Positions 44,370-56,220 are shown, counted from the stretch's first letter. The stretch: 64,000 bases of DNA from Protula sp. h YS-2021 (GCA_949752745.1 OX457027.1:56052053-56116052); one strand, 5' to 3'. The notes: generated by a model not told the origin, from the sequence alone. Made by a program: numbers and translations.

Positions 44370-44945
44370 GTCTGATATAGCAAATAAAAAATGCAACAAT
44401 GGGAAAAATCACGAAATAAGTCGAACTATGACACCTTATAAATACCCATTAGCTCAGATATGTTTTGCTTTCTGATGCGGAATCTCAAAACAGTGTCACA
44501 GTTTTCTGTGCAATAAAACCACTTAAGACAGTTGCCCAACGTCACGTTTATAGATTTTGGATAGCATTTCCAAGTCGACAGCAAGCGGCCATTTTCCGAG
44601 AAGAGCATTTAACCCAAAACACGTTATCGCGTCTTGGAATGTGGCCTTGGACTGATGCGCTGTGAGGTACAGTGTACTCTGGGCAACAGGACAAGATGTT
44701 AAAATGAACTAAACGCTTTCTTGGGTTGTCCAATTTGAGGGGTTGCTTATTATAAAGAAGTCAGTTGGGACTGAGAGAAGGGACTATTGAAAATTAATTC
44801 TGTCTGCGAGTTTATTCCATTCGAAGGTTGGCCCTAATACTGGGGATGCGCTGTATTCAGACGCTAAAGTCAGCCCACTTTCTTAGAAACAAGTCGTCTG
44901 TGGCCGTATTCACGAAGCGGTTCAATTGACAGAGTTCATTACTTG
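44370..44945. other. Nothing recognised
   Basis: No supported feature. Short frames on both strands overlap each other and have no motif. Confidence 0.3.
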
Positions 44946-44949
44946 CACT

Positions 44950-46376
44950 CCATCACTCCGTTGTCACCTGGTATAACGTTGCTGTGTTCTACTCCGTGGT
45001 CACATGGTACAACACTGTTACGTTACGTCACTCTGTGGTCACCTGGTACAACGCTGTTGTGCTGCTTCACTCATTAGTTACCTGGTACAACGCTGCTGTG
45101 CTGCTTCACTCATTAGTCACCTGGTACAATGCTGCTGTGCCGCGTCACTCCGTGGTCACATGGTACAATGCTGCTGTGCTGCTTCACTCATTAGTCACCT
45201 GGTACAACGCTGCTGTGCTGCTTCACTCATTGGTCACCTGGTACAATGCTGCTGTGTCGCGTCACTCCGTGGTCACCTGGTACAACGCTGCTGTGCTGCT
45301 TCACTCCGTGGTCACCTGGTACAATTATGCTGCGTTGTGTCACTCCATGGTCACCTGCTACAACGCTGCTGTGCTGCACTCTGGTACAGTGGTGCTGTGT
45401 TGCGTCACTTCGTGGTCACCTGGTACAGTGCTGCTTGGCCGCGTCATCACGTGGTCACCTGGAACAATTATGTTGCGTTGTGTCACTGCGTGCTCACCTG
45501 CTACAACGCTGCTGTGCTGCACTCTGGTAGAGTGCTGCTGTGTCGCGTCACTCCGTGGTCACCTGGTACAAAGCTGCTGTGCTGCTTCACTCCATGGTCA
45601 ACTGGTACAATTATGCTGCGTTGTGTCACTCCGTGATCACCTGCTACAACGCTGCTGTGCTGCACTCTGGTACAGTGCTGCTGTGTCGCGTCACTTCGTG
45701 GTCACCTGGTACAGTGCTGCTGTGCCGCATCACTCCGTGGTCACTTGGTACAATGCTGCTGTGTCGCGTCACTCCGTGGTCACCTGCTACAACGCTGCTG
45801 TGCTGCACTCCGTGGTCACCTGGTACAGTGCTGCTGTACCGGGGCACCCCGTGGTCACCTGGTACAATGCTGCTGTGTCGCTTCACCCCGTGGTCACCTG
45901 GTACATTGCTGCTGTGCCGCGTCACCCCGTGGTCACTTGGTACAATGCTGCTTTGCCGTGTCACTCCGTGGTCACTTGGTACAATGCTGCTGTGTCGCGT
46001 CACTCCGTGGTCACCTGCTACAATGCTGCTGTGCAGCGTCACTCCGTGGTCACCTGGTACAATGCTGCTGTACCGGGTCACCCCGTGGTCACCTGGTACA
46101 ATGCTGCTGTGTCGCGTCACTCCGTGGTCACCTGGTACAATGCTGCTGTGCCGCGTCATCCCGTGGTCACTTGGTACAATGCTGCTGTGTCGCGTCACAC
46201 CGTGGTCACCTGGTACAATGCTGCTGTGTCGCGTCACCTCGTGGTCACCTGGTACAATGCTGCTGTGTCGCGTCACTCCGTGGCCACCTGGCACAATGCT
46301 GCTGTACCGCGTCACCCCGTGGCCACCTGGTACAATGCTGCTGTGTCGCGTCACCCCGTGGTCACCTGGTACCAAA
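44950..46376. repeat. Minisatellite array of a 39-bp unit (about 36 copies)
   Basis: The unit starts GCTGCTGTG and includes TGGTCACCTGGTACAA; copies diverge by a few percent to about 20%. Copies from 45700 to 46370 are more uniform (GTCGCGTCACTCCGTGG), while earlier ones have variants such as CATTAGTCACC. Because 39 is a multiple of 3 and the unit lacks stops, several frames stay open for 200-499 codons on both strands. No start context, splice sites or non-repetitive coding sequence supports a protein. Confidence 0.95.
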
Positions 46377-46399
46377 CCACATGTTGTAATCAGCCACCA

Positions 46400-47080
46400 C
46401 GTCTCCGCGTTGTGTCACTCCGTATTCCTGTGATACTGAGACTGTCGCAGTGTGACACACTTCTGTATTTGGTACCATACTGATGCATCATGTCATTCCA
46501 TGTTGATCTGTCCTGTCGTGTAAAAACACATGTAGTTTTCCGCTGAATCTATTTTGTATCGTATTTGCATTCAAAACAGCCACTCACGACAGACTTATTG
46601 CCTTACGCTTAATCAGACTTGTTTTTCTGAAGGGAAAAAAGGCATCTACCAAAATACTCCATTGCTCTGACGTGCCTTATCAAGTCTGAACGCCGTGTGG
46701 CAGCATGGAATTACCCACTTCCGGCTTGTCTCTGTTACAGCTTTCCATATCATTTTTTAAGTTGTCGCAAACCAGACAGTCATTCTTCTCACCACCCAAC
46801 CTCTGAAAAAACCCAAAACACTAATGTCATCAATGTTTAGAAGTAAATTGGCGGTTTCCTGTCGCTAGATGTGCATTCCATAGAACTACTGCTTGATGTT
46901 TTCTCATTATGCAAGTTGCTTCCTCTGTACCTTGTAATAACAAATTTTAGCAATATTTTGACATAAATGTGTCTTAATTTTTCTTGAAAAACTTGAAACA
47001 AATTTACATTCAATATACATTTTAAAAATTCATTAGTTTATTCTTATGCGCATGAATAAAAAGGAACTTGTGTTTTTTTT
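46400..47080. other. Nothing recognised
   Basis: Intergenic sequence without supported features. Confidence 0.3.
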
Positions 47081-47084
47081 CACT

Positions 47085-47480
47085 TGCAAACTTCGTTTGC
47101 AACTGGTATAAGTTTGTAGTTTTTTCTGGAAGTTTCTGCCCTTTTTTACCTTATTTTTCTTTTTTTCGATTTGATAGTTAACAGAAATCTCCTCCTACAG
47201 TTTTTGAGAGAGGAAGATGAAATTTGGCACACGTATAGGGGGTGACGAGGCCTCGATGAATCCCTAAATATTTTTGACGTCAGAAGTCAAGGTCGAGGTC
47301 AAATTGAGGTCAAAGTTATTTTTCGGTAAAATGGTTTCCAGAAAGCTCCTCCTAGCATTTGAGTCAAATGAGCTTTTTATTTTGCACACTTATAGACAAT
47401 CATCAGGTCTCGGTGAAACCTGGCTCACGGTCTAGGTAAGAAACCGGACGTTGAATAATATCTCGAAAACGGCTAGAGAT
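47085..47480. repeat. Dispersed repeat with CTTGCAAACTTCGTTTGCAA end
   Basis: Starts with the palindrome TTGCAAACTTCGTTTGCAA and then GGTATAAGTTTGTAG, both found again at 51812-51850. It continues with 'GATGAAATTTGGCACA', 'GGTCAAGGTC' and 'AGAAAGCTCCTCCT' segments shared with 51900-52100 and 11870-12110. Confidence 0.6.
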
Positions 47481-47489
47481 TTTGAACCC

Positions 47490-48180
47490 GTTGGGCTAAA
47501 ACGACCCCAAAGAAGGGTTCGCGTGAATTTGAACTTCTTGATCATAATTTAAGACAAATATTTTCTCTAATGGTTTCTTGCAACTGGGCCAATATCTAGC
47601 GCAATTTTATCTAGTTATCAAATGTGTCCATATAGCCATCTCATCATTGTTATATTGAATAGGCATTGAAGGACAAACGCAGGATATGGAATACCAAATT
47701 AAAATATCCAAAGGAAAAGCAAACGAAATCTACACAACTAAAATACAGGGACGAAATGAATCCAGATGACCATTGTATTGCCATTACTTGAAAGACAGGA
47801 AAGTGGTTTTTAGAAACAGATCTGTTCTGTAAGTGAAGATTCATTCGGCCAGTCCAGTCAAGCTTATTATAGGAAAATCCTCTGGAAAAAAATCGGTCAA
47901 TTAGAAAAAATCACAGGGTGTATGTACAAAACAGTTTTTTTTTGTAATGCCCCCTCCAAACAAACACACACACACACACCCAAAGGCCAATATAAACTAA
48001 CCAAAAAAAAAAAAAAAAAAAAAAGAAAGCATACAGCACTTTTGAACATCAAAATATCAAAAGCTACTTATCAGAATTTTTAACATTTCACACTTCGAAA
48101 GTTATAAGAATGCTGAGCAGCTGGACAAAACCTGAAAGCGATGCTCCTTGCAATAAACAAGTAAACGTAACTTAAGTATT
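47490..48180. other. Nothing recognised; poly(A) and CA runs
   Basis: A short CA repeat (47964-47980) and an A22-like run (48003-48024). No gene. Confidence 0.35.
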
Positions 48181-48230
48181 ACACGGATGCCATTTTTGAT
48201 TTACACAAACAAGTCCTTATACATCACCGA

Positions 48231-49009
48231 CTAATATCGTGTATGTCCACCATAAACCCTGAGCATAGCTTGGAGCCGTCTTGGTACTGACGGAATCAAT
48301 CTGTTGATCCTGTACTGGGGGTAGTTGTGCCACTCCTCAATGAGCGTTTGACGAAGTTCAGCGAGGTTGCGTGTAGGCGGTTGTACTCTGCGGTCTTTCA
48401 AATCCCTAATGTGTTCAACTGGATTTAAATCCGGTGAATAGACAGGTCATGGCATAGGTTGAATATTGTTAGTCTGCAGGTACCGTTGACACACATGAGT
48501 GACGTGAGGGCGCACATTGTCGTGCATGAAGATACCGTCGGCATGTTGCTGCATATATGGGACTTGAGCACTCAGTACGGAGTCAATATACCGATTAGCG
48601 GTAAAGTTTCCATCGATAACCATCAGTTGCGAACGCCAAATGCGCTGTTTCAAAGCTCCCCAGTTTGCGTGATTTTAACGCCGATGGGCATCATACGCCA
48701 GACCGACAACCCGTCGGCGACAACGAATTCCACGCTCGTGAAGGCGATTAATGACTGTTTGACTGGAAACTGTGAATGGCTGGGGTTTCGTTAGCAGCCA
48801 TTACAGCAGCCCGGAAACGGTCACGCAGGTGTTGTAGGCCGGCGATCCTGACGAGCGGTCGTCACTCGTGGTCGACCGCTATGAAGTCTGTCTCTGGTAG
48901 TTCCATTCCCTTCATACTGTCTTTCCAACTGTCTGGCGACCTCTCTTTCGAAGACTCCACTTAACATGCCGATTGCCTGCTCGCTTTCCGCTTGCGTAAG
49001 CCGTAGCAT
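48231..49009 (-). pseudogene. Tc1-like (DD34E) transposase pseudogene
   Basis: The minus strand gives a near full-length Tc1-type transposase. The N-terminal helix-turn-helix begins MLRLTQAESEQAIGML (49009 down) and includes GTTRDRLHSGRPRV. The catalytic part reads DGNFTANRYIDSVL, then HDNVRPHVTHVCQRYL, then YSPDLNPVEHIRDL, ending in GGHTRY and stop (48231). The aspartate of DNVRPH and the glutamate of NPVEH are 34 residues apart, the DD34E class. A stop at 48447-48449 replaces the usual tryptophan of MPWP, and the middle has further frameshifts. Terminal repeats were not resolved. Confidence 0.85.
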
Positions 49010-49084
49010 TTCTATTCGTGATTGTTCCAAAAAAATTTCAATGGTCCAAAAAGCGTGCTTGTATTTAAAAAAAAACACGACTAA

Positions 49085-49985
49085 TTAAACAGTACCTAAA
49101 CACAAACACATACTCGCTATGACATTAATAATCAAGTTGTTTCACACCTACTTCATTATTTCGTTAATTTTGCTAAAAATGGACTATACGTTGTAAAGTG
49201 TAAAACAAATCATATGTATATATTTTAAGATCAACACCTTATGAAATGAAAAAATTATTCAACTATTTTACTGCATACTTTTTTTTTTTTGGAGGGGGGG
49301 GGGGGGGGGTCATTATACATAAGAACGACTGCCATCAGGCCTCGAAAAATTCATTTACAAACCTTAAATTACTAAACCGTAATCTTATCTTGACGCTGCT
49401 CAAACGTTATGAGAAAACATGCCTGCCCAAAAATATATTTAAAAAATCTAGAGAGAAAGGGGGTAATTTTGAGATCAGACGCGGTCGTCGGGGAGTGCCA
49501 AGTTTGTTAAAAATGGAGGGGCAGTTTTAATTCATTATTCCACGTTACCCACAAAAAGAGGGTTCTTTCAGAAATATGCTCCGGGTTTGGATTAAAAAAG
49601 GGGTTTCACGGACACGCATGGTAACCAGTTAGTACTTAAGTGGGCCCCCTAGGACTGGACCATTTAAGCAAAGAGTTAAACTGCTAAATTTCGTGACCGC
49701 CAATTAATATTTTGCAAATGTAACCAATTTTGTTTAGCTGCAGCTTTGGGAATAGCAGACACTTGACATTGAGAAGGAATCATGATGAAAGTCTCTATGT
49801 TGTTCATGACATTTCTACATGTGATTTGGTCTTAACCGCACCCGAAAGAGTGATCTATGGCCTGTAAAATGGGAGAAAATGACCCAAATTTGAGCACTTT
49901 CCAGTCACACATACAACTGGGAAATGTTCTCTGCGTAAAGGTATATCACTGATACTGAGTGGCGACCCAGCTGTGGTCGTATTTT
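49085..49985. other. Nothing recognised; G-run at 49292-49309
   Basis: T10 followed by a long G run near 49270-49309. No gene supported. Confidence 0.3.
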
Positions 49986-49989
49986 TGGT

Positions 49990-50400
49990 CGTTTGTCGTG
50001 GTGCGTCAAGTCGCGAGGCGTTAAGTCGTTGGACGTTTAATTCGCAGTCCCGGTGTTCACAAAAGTAAACTGTGCAGTTAACTGTGCTCCCAGAGGCGAC
50101 AATCGGTTCATCTATAGCTGTATCACGCAAACTATTTATTTCGATATTTGTTTGTTGAGGAGGGTAAATTTATTGATTTACTTTCAGCTGTTCTGGTTGC
50201 CAACGAGGCAGTTAACCAATGGAATCAGTTAACTATACAGTTAACTTTTGTGAACACGGGCGCAGGGCATTAAATGGGGAGACGTCAAGGCTAGGGATGT
50301 TAAGTCGAGAGGTGACAAGGCTGGGGATGTTAAGTCGGGAGGTGTTAAGGCACAGACAATAAGTCGCGAGGCGCTAAATTGCGAGGCGTTAAGTTGGATT
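49990..50400. repeat. 15-bp GAGGCGTTAAGTCGC-like array split by a small MITE
   Basis: Degenerate direct copies of GCGAGGCGTTAAGTC lie at 49996-50045 and 50265-50398. Between them is a fold-back element of about 210 bp (50050-50260) with inverted ends GTGTTCACAAAAGTAAACTG and CAGTTAACTTTTGTGAACAC. The 15-mer equals the MULE arm unit at 6064-6173 with TT changed to AA. Confidence 0.65.
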
Positions 50401-50404
50401 TTAG

Positions 50405-51045
50405 TCCTGGATTCTTCTGATCCGCACAATAAGATTCTGTCTTTCCTTTTTCATTTTTCGAACGTGCAACATTTGTTTTTTAGTTTCAAAACAAGGCAGT
50501 TCAGGAATGATTTAGTTCCATTTCGCGTTAGAGAAGATTATGACGTACAATTGCTCATTGATTTGCCTTTCCAGGACTATTTCATGACCAAAATCAACCT
50601 TTGCGAGTGCGTTGTTTAGTGAATAGAATTTACATTATTAGATTCCTCCGCGCAATCAGATGGAGAGCCATAATACAGCAGAGCTTTGCAACCCTGACTT
50701 AAAAAAAGAAGCTTTTCACTGGAAGATTCGGCCATTTGATGCTTAAATAAGATTATAACTGCACTTCACACAATAGATCTCAGTTCACAAGGAAATGTGT
50801 CGTGAAAGCACTGTTTGCACCCAAACAACATTTTTTTTTTAATTCCAGTCTCCTTATCCTCCCAGACGGTATTAGACCGGTAGCGAAACTATACCACAAT
50901 ATTTCCTCGCGGTAAATCCCAACGTTCTATCTAACATCTTTGCCATACTTCAGAGAATTGGGAAATAACCATGCAGTGTCTTGTTCCCACTTGGTATTGA
51001 AAATACCAAATGGGGATGGATTGCCTCGAATTCTTCACCTATTTT
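50405..51045. other. Nothing recognised
   Basis: No supported feature. Confidence 0.3.
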
Positions 51046-51049
51046 TTTC

Positions 51050-51805
51050 GTCCCTTTTTATTTTTTTTTCTTTTTCCGCCGAATCAGTTTTCAGATATCT
51101 CCAAGACCGCCGAAGCTAGACCAACCAAACTTGGCACATGTATGGAAGGTCATCTGAAGTGGTGCACCTGATAAGAATTTTTGACCTTGACCTTACTGGT
51201 AAGGTCAAGGTCAAATCGCGAAAAAGGTCAATCGGTTTCCAGACATCTACAGCAAGGCCATTGAGGCTAGAAAAGCCAAACTTAGCACACAGGGCGATGT
51301 GATTTGAAGCAACCGATAAACATTTTTGACCTTGACTTGACCTTGAAATCGCGAAAAACGTTATTTAAGAAAAACAATGATTTATCTCGAAAACGGTAAG
51401 AGAGCAATTCTGACCTCATTTTCGGCCTCCACCCCTGTAGAACGGCACGTAAGGTATAACTTCCGGTGTCCTTGACCTCCAGGTCACCTTCTAGCCCCAA
51501 ACAGGAAGTTCACCTTCATCTCGCAAACGGTAAGAGATAGAGCAATCCAATCGGTTTCCAGACATCTCCTCAAAGACCGCTGAAGCTGGACCAACCAAAC
51601 TAGGCACAAGTATGGAGGGTCATCTGAAGTGGTGCACCTGGCAAAAATGTTTGACCTTGACCTCACCGGTATAGTTGGTAGTATTTATGGATATCTTCTA
51701 CATTCAGACATGTGAAAATTTTTAACAAACAGTAATGTCATCTACCTCCGGTTTTAAGTTATCATTTCAAGTGGGGTCTAATTCGCTATGCGAATTTCGG
51801 TCTAG
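51050..51805 (+). mobile_element. Helentron-like non-autonomous element, 3' end at CTAG
   Basis: It contains repeated blocks (ACCAACCAAACTTGGCACA at 51120 and 51590; GACCTTGACC motifs), then ends with a hairpin (AATTCGC / GCGAATT at 51780-51796) followed by TCGGTCTAG and T. The same hairpin plus TCGGTCTA ending recurs at 53114-53144 and, inverted, at 63818-63847. The 5' boundary is approximate. Confidence 0.5.
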
Positions 51806-53144
51806 TTTCCATTTGCAAACTTCGTTTGCAAATGGGTATAAGTTTGTAGTTTTTCTCGTATTTTCTGCCCTTTTTTTCCCTTTTCTTCTTCCCTTTTTTC
51901 CGTCAAGGAGGTTCCAGAAAACTCCTCCTACGCTATTTGACGTGGGACGATGAAATTTGGCAAATTGATACAGGGTGATGAGATGTCGTCAAATCTGCAG
52001 AACCTTTTTACCTTGACCTTGAAGTTCAAAGTCAAATTGAGGTAAAAGTATTTTTAACCTGAATGTGGTTTCCAGAAAACTCCTCCGACAGTATTTGTCG
52101 TAAAAAGACGACGGCATGTGGCAGAGACATAGAGACTAATGAGTTGTCGTCTAATCCGCAAAATTGTTTGACCTTGAACCTCAGAGGTCAAGGTCAAAGT
52201 CAGCTCATAATGTTTTTAGAAACGCCTATTAATAACAAAAATAGCCATAAAGGTGCTCAAAAGCCAGTTTGAATACATAAAACGTATTCAGTGAAGGGTA
52301 AACTTTCATCACTAACCTTGGTCTTGAGGGTAAAGGTCAAAGGTCACGTGACTTCACGCGCCGTTAACGACAGGCACACTCATATCGAAAACGGTTAGAG
52401 ATAGAGCGATTTTGAGCTCATTTTCGACCCTTTGAGTCTAAACAACGTTACATAAGAGGTACCTCGGTGACCTTGACCTTCTGGGTCACGGTCAAGGTCA
52501 AAAACCGGAAGTTGACTATTATCTCGAAAACGGTTAGAGATAGAGCGAGTTTGAGCTCATTTTCGACTCTTTGGGCCTAAACAACGTTACATAGAGGTAC
52601 CTCGGTGACCTTGACCTTTTAGGTCACGGTCAAGGTCAAAACCGGAAGTTGACTATTATCTCGAAAACGGTTAGAGATAGAGCGATTCTGAGCTCATTTT
52701 CGACCCTGTGGGCCTAAACAACGTTACATAGCAGGTACCTCGGTGACCTTGACCCTCTAGATCACGGTCAAGGTCAACAACCGGAAGTTGACTATTATCT
52801 CGAAAACGGTTAGAGATAGAGCGATTTTGAGCTCATTTTCGACTCTTTCAGCCTAAACAACATTACATAGAAGGTATCTAGGTGACCTTGACCTTCTGGG
52901 TCACGGTCAACGTCAAAAACTGGAAGTTGGCCAGTGTCTTAAACACGGTTAGAAAACTGAATTTGATTTATTTGTGGCCAAATGAGGTTACATTATAGTA
53001 ACTTCGATGGCCTCGTTCAAGATAATAATCTGGAAGCTGAAAATTATGTCCAAACACTGAAAAATGTGTCTTTGACCAAATATGTTGTGTCTCTGCCCTT
53101 GCATGTGGGTGCTATTTCGCTAAGTGTAGCGAAATTCGGTCTAC
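51806..53144 (+). mobile_element. Helentron-like element carrying a 139-bp half-site array
   Basis: It starts with the palindrome TTTGCAAACTTCGTTTGCAAA, contains the tandem array at 52370-52950, and ends with a hairpin (ATTTCGCTA / TAGCGAAAT at 53114-53135) followed by TCGGTCTAC and T. The final base of the usual CTRR end is C here. There is no coding capacity. Confidence 0.5.
52370..52950. repeat. Four to five tandem 139-bp units with nuclear-receptor-like sites
   Basis: Units start near 52377, 52516, 52655, 52794 and (decayed) 52934 at TCTCGAAAACGGTTAGAGAT. Each carries GGTGACCTTGACC and GGTCACGGTCAAGGTCA, so each has several AGGTCA-type half-sites, some as the extended TCAAGGTCA. Confidence 0.85.
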
Positions 53145-53149
53145 TTGAT

Positions 53150-54470
53150 ATTGCATGTGACGCCGCGCACACCACTAATATGTCAGTCAGTAATTTTGTT
53201 AAAATGAATTTTTTAGTACATTTTGATAGCACCCCAGTATATCGATGCTATTTCAATTTGTATCAATAGATTTTTTGCGTGTATCAGCAACAGAGTAATT
53301 ATTCTCCTTGTGAAAAAACATAAATCGCTAATAAGCGACAGGCACAGAGCTTTGCAGAAAACCAAGGATGTCGAGTAAAACCATCCCAAAAATTCAAAGT
53401 ACCAATAAGTTCGTGATGCTTCGATTAAGGCTTCCACCGAATAAACGGACATTAATGTAAAAGAATAAAGTTATTTCACGAACCGGGTGATTTAATCAAG
53501 GGAACCGTGGAATTTGTAACCTTTGGTATAGACACCGACAGAAGAGAGACATTGGTAGAATCTGTTCTCTGATCGTAACACATATGGTGCTGTTCTAAAT
53601 ATAGCCCACGGCAGAACAATCCGCCAAAGTGGATTGGAATCAAGTGAAATTGAGTAATACATGTTCATGTCCTACTGTTTCTTGCCTTTGTATCTGTTAA
53701 CGGACATTTTCGGGATATACGATTGTTGTCGGCACTCTAATTATCGGCTGACTAGCACGTTTAAGTGTCAAAATATGGGGGTCGCATACTTTTTACAGTG
53801 TGTTGTGGCATCATAAAAGGATGTCCTGCTTGAACATTTTGTCCTTAGACAGCAAAGCAACATTTAAAATACAAGAGGAGGGGCGAGTTAAGGTTAAGGG
53901 GTGGAATTTACCAGGATGTCTGCGTTTGGTTAAAAAGTGTTGTTTTAACTTGGCACTCAGCGTTCAGGGGTCGTTTTAAAAAGTTATGGACATGATTTGT
54001 AAGCCAACTTTACTTAATTGTTCCCCTCATTATTTGTGGAAGGGGCTGATTATCTGGAAAAGCCAACTTTTTATATTTTAAATTTTGAGATAGTCCAGAA
54101 TCATGAAGTTATTCTACGGGCCTCAAGAAAATTCTTGGAGTCAAAATGTTAACATAATTTTATGTGACCTGTATAAAATGATTAAGACACCGGGTGGTTG
54201 CAGCCCCCTCGCAATCCCAAATAGGTTTAATGGTTTTTGAAAGTGTTTTTAATTCCAAGGATGTCCTTTTCTGTTCCAATTTAAGTATGACCTGCTACCC
54301 CACTCCCCATCTAAACTAAATCTGCACTTAGAACAGAATGTATTAATTACAGCTGGTTTGCATGTGTACAGGACGAAACAATGCCTCATCCATGCATAAT
54401 ACCCCCCCCCCCCCTCCCACATAAAAGTTCGCCCAATCTCAAAGTCAAACATATGTATAGGATACAGTGC
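53150..54470. other. Nothing recognised
   Basis: Intergenic sequence; C-run at 54403-54415. No gene supported. Confidence 0.3.
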
Positions 54471-54476
54471 GAAGAG

Positions 54477-54549
54477 GGTCCAAGAGTTCAAATAATGCAC
54501 AGTTCCGAGGCAGCGCCGAGGAACTGTCCATTATTTGAACTCTTGGACC
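54477..54549. other. 73-bp near-perfect hairpin
   Basis: GGTCCAAGAGTTCAAATAAT (54477-54496) pairs exactly with 54530-54549. After a 2-base mismatch, ACAGTTCC (54499-54506) pairs with GGAACTGT (54520-54527) around a 13-base loop. It could be a fold-back MITE or a microRNA-like precursor. Confidence 0.85.
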
Positions 54550-54659
54550 ATCTGAGTTCTGTATCTGACTTAGTTTACACAATTCACAACCGATTCCCTG
54601 GACTGTCGCTAACAAAAGTCTGGTCAGAAATTATGTCGCCCACTATGTTGTGACCCGTT

Positions 54660-55345
54660 TCAACACATAGAACGGTGGTTGTTTTAGCTTCGCCGCCGCG
54701 GTACGCGCGGAGCGGGGAACCTATAAAACGCTCGTTGTCCGTCTGTCCCCTACCAGTGCCCCCACTTTTGTACGGCAATTACTCACTCAAGTTTCACCGC
54801 AGGCTTTTGATTTTTTGTGGGAAGTAACAACATATGTTGGAGTTGTATGACCTGGGTTTTTTTTCACATTTGACCAGAAATTGACGAAACTGTGAAACTT
54901 GAAACTTGATCAAATTTTTTGTTTGTTGGGGCACGATGCCCCCACTTGTACGCACGATTTCTCTGTCACCTTTAACCGCAGGCTTTTGATTTTTGTGGGA
55001 AGCAATAAAATGTGTTGCAGTTGTACGACTTTGGGTTATTTCTGAATTTGAACAAAAAGTGACGAAACTGTGAAACTTCAAACTTGACCAATTTTTTTGT
55101 TTGTGGGGGGGGGGGGTGTACTGTTGGGGCACCTATTTCAGTTATTCTGGACGGCAGCCTTTTGAGGTTTGTGGAGCGAAGGAATATATATTGCGATTGT
55201 GCGACGTGGGATTGTTTTGGGATTTGACCAAAAATTGACGAAAATATGAAACTTCCAACAGGACAAAAATTTTTGTTTGTGGAGGCTAGATGCTTCTACT
55301 TTTGTTGGATAACCAAAATTCCGTCCACCACCCTCCTGCTTTGTT
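54660..55345. repeat. GC-rich hairpin plus 3-4 roughly 180-bp tandem units
   Basis: A GC-rich stretch (54690-54720) with TTGTCCGTCTGTCCCC precedes units starting near 54758, 54940, 55130 and 55285. They share GCCCCCACTT, 'GCAGGCTTTTGATTTTTGTG' and 'TTGACGAAACTGTGAAACTT' blocks. The design (GTCCGTC tract, then tandem units) resembles 24776-25340. No coding sequence. Confidence 0.7.
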
Positions 55346-55484
55346 ATTTGTGATTTTTCAGTGAGCTTCACTGATATACTTGTTTAATATTTTTATCGAT
55401 ACGCCAAATTGTCCGAAACGAAGGTAAAATCGGCAGTTGTTTATTTTTCATTCAAACAGCAGCGAATCCATTGTTTTAAAATAA

Positions 55485-55565
55485 TGGACTCGCAACAGCA
55501 AAGAATCCATTATTTAAAATAATGGACTCCCACCAGTCCATTACATTTAAATAATGGACTGTCAG
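55485..55565. repeat. ATAATGGACT palindromic repeats
   Basis: TCCATTATTTAAAATAATGGA (a palindrome) and several ATAATGGACT/AGTCCATTA units sit within 80 bp. They share CCATTATTTxAA with the hairpin at 54477-54549. Confidence 0.6.
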
Positions 55566-55902
55566 AACAAAGGGATGACGTCACAGGTGTAAACTAATTC
55601 GAGATAGCATACTGTGCTGTTTTCCCATAAAGCGAGAAAAACGAAACCATCCTCTTCTTGTATGCCTTGAAGTACAAATCAATCACATGGTTCTGCCACA
55701 TATACTACAGTCGTGGAATGAATTGTGGAATATTTTTTGGCAATCCATATTGAGGGCATGTAATGTTGTGTGGCGAATTGAAGTACAGGGAAAAGAAATC
55801 TGATGGCCTGAAGACATGAAACACAAAAGTTCATTTTTTCACATTCCCTTTATTTGCAATTTCCACTTTTTCATTATCGATTTTAAACCTGAAAATCGCA
55901 AG

Positions 55903-56220
55903 TCAGTATTTCACATAACTGCCATTGTTGCGCTTGCACTCTAGCACTCGTTTCCTTACTATGCCGATGCACCTGTTGAAAGTGGCATAGGGTACAACTT
56001 TCCACTCCTCAGCCACCATTGTTTTAAGGTCACCAAGCGTGTGACCCGCCCCCAGCCGCCTGGACAATTTTCTTTTCATGAGTCCCCACATGTTTTCCAC
56101 TGGGTTGATCGGGGCTCTTGGAAGACCAGTCCATAACCGTTATATGGTTATCTTCCAGAAAGTAGTTCACAAAACGCGCCGTGTGTGGTCTCGCATTGTC
56201 ACGGAAAAGAAGGAATGTGT
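55903..56220 (-). pseudogene. Tc1-like transposase, C-terminal part
   Basis: The minus strand reads FRDNARPHTARFVNYFLED, then ENMWGLMKRKLSRRLGAG, ending RNNGSYVKY and stop. DNARPH holds the second catalytic aspartate and ENMW the glutamate. A frameshift lies between them. It joins upstream to 56885-57321 once the insertion at 56221-56884 is discounted. Confidence 0.8.

Noticed and set aside
44984..46483. 499-codon + strand frame (and overlapping 297-, 214- and 243-codon frames) as a repeat protein gene
   Set aside because: All follow from a 39-bp tandem unit without stops; there is no unique coding sequence, splice signal or start context, and several frames are equally open.
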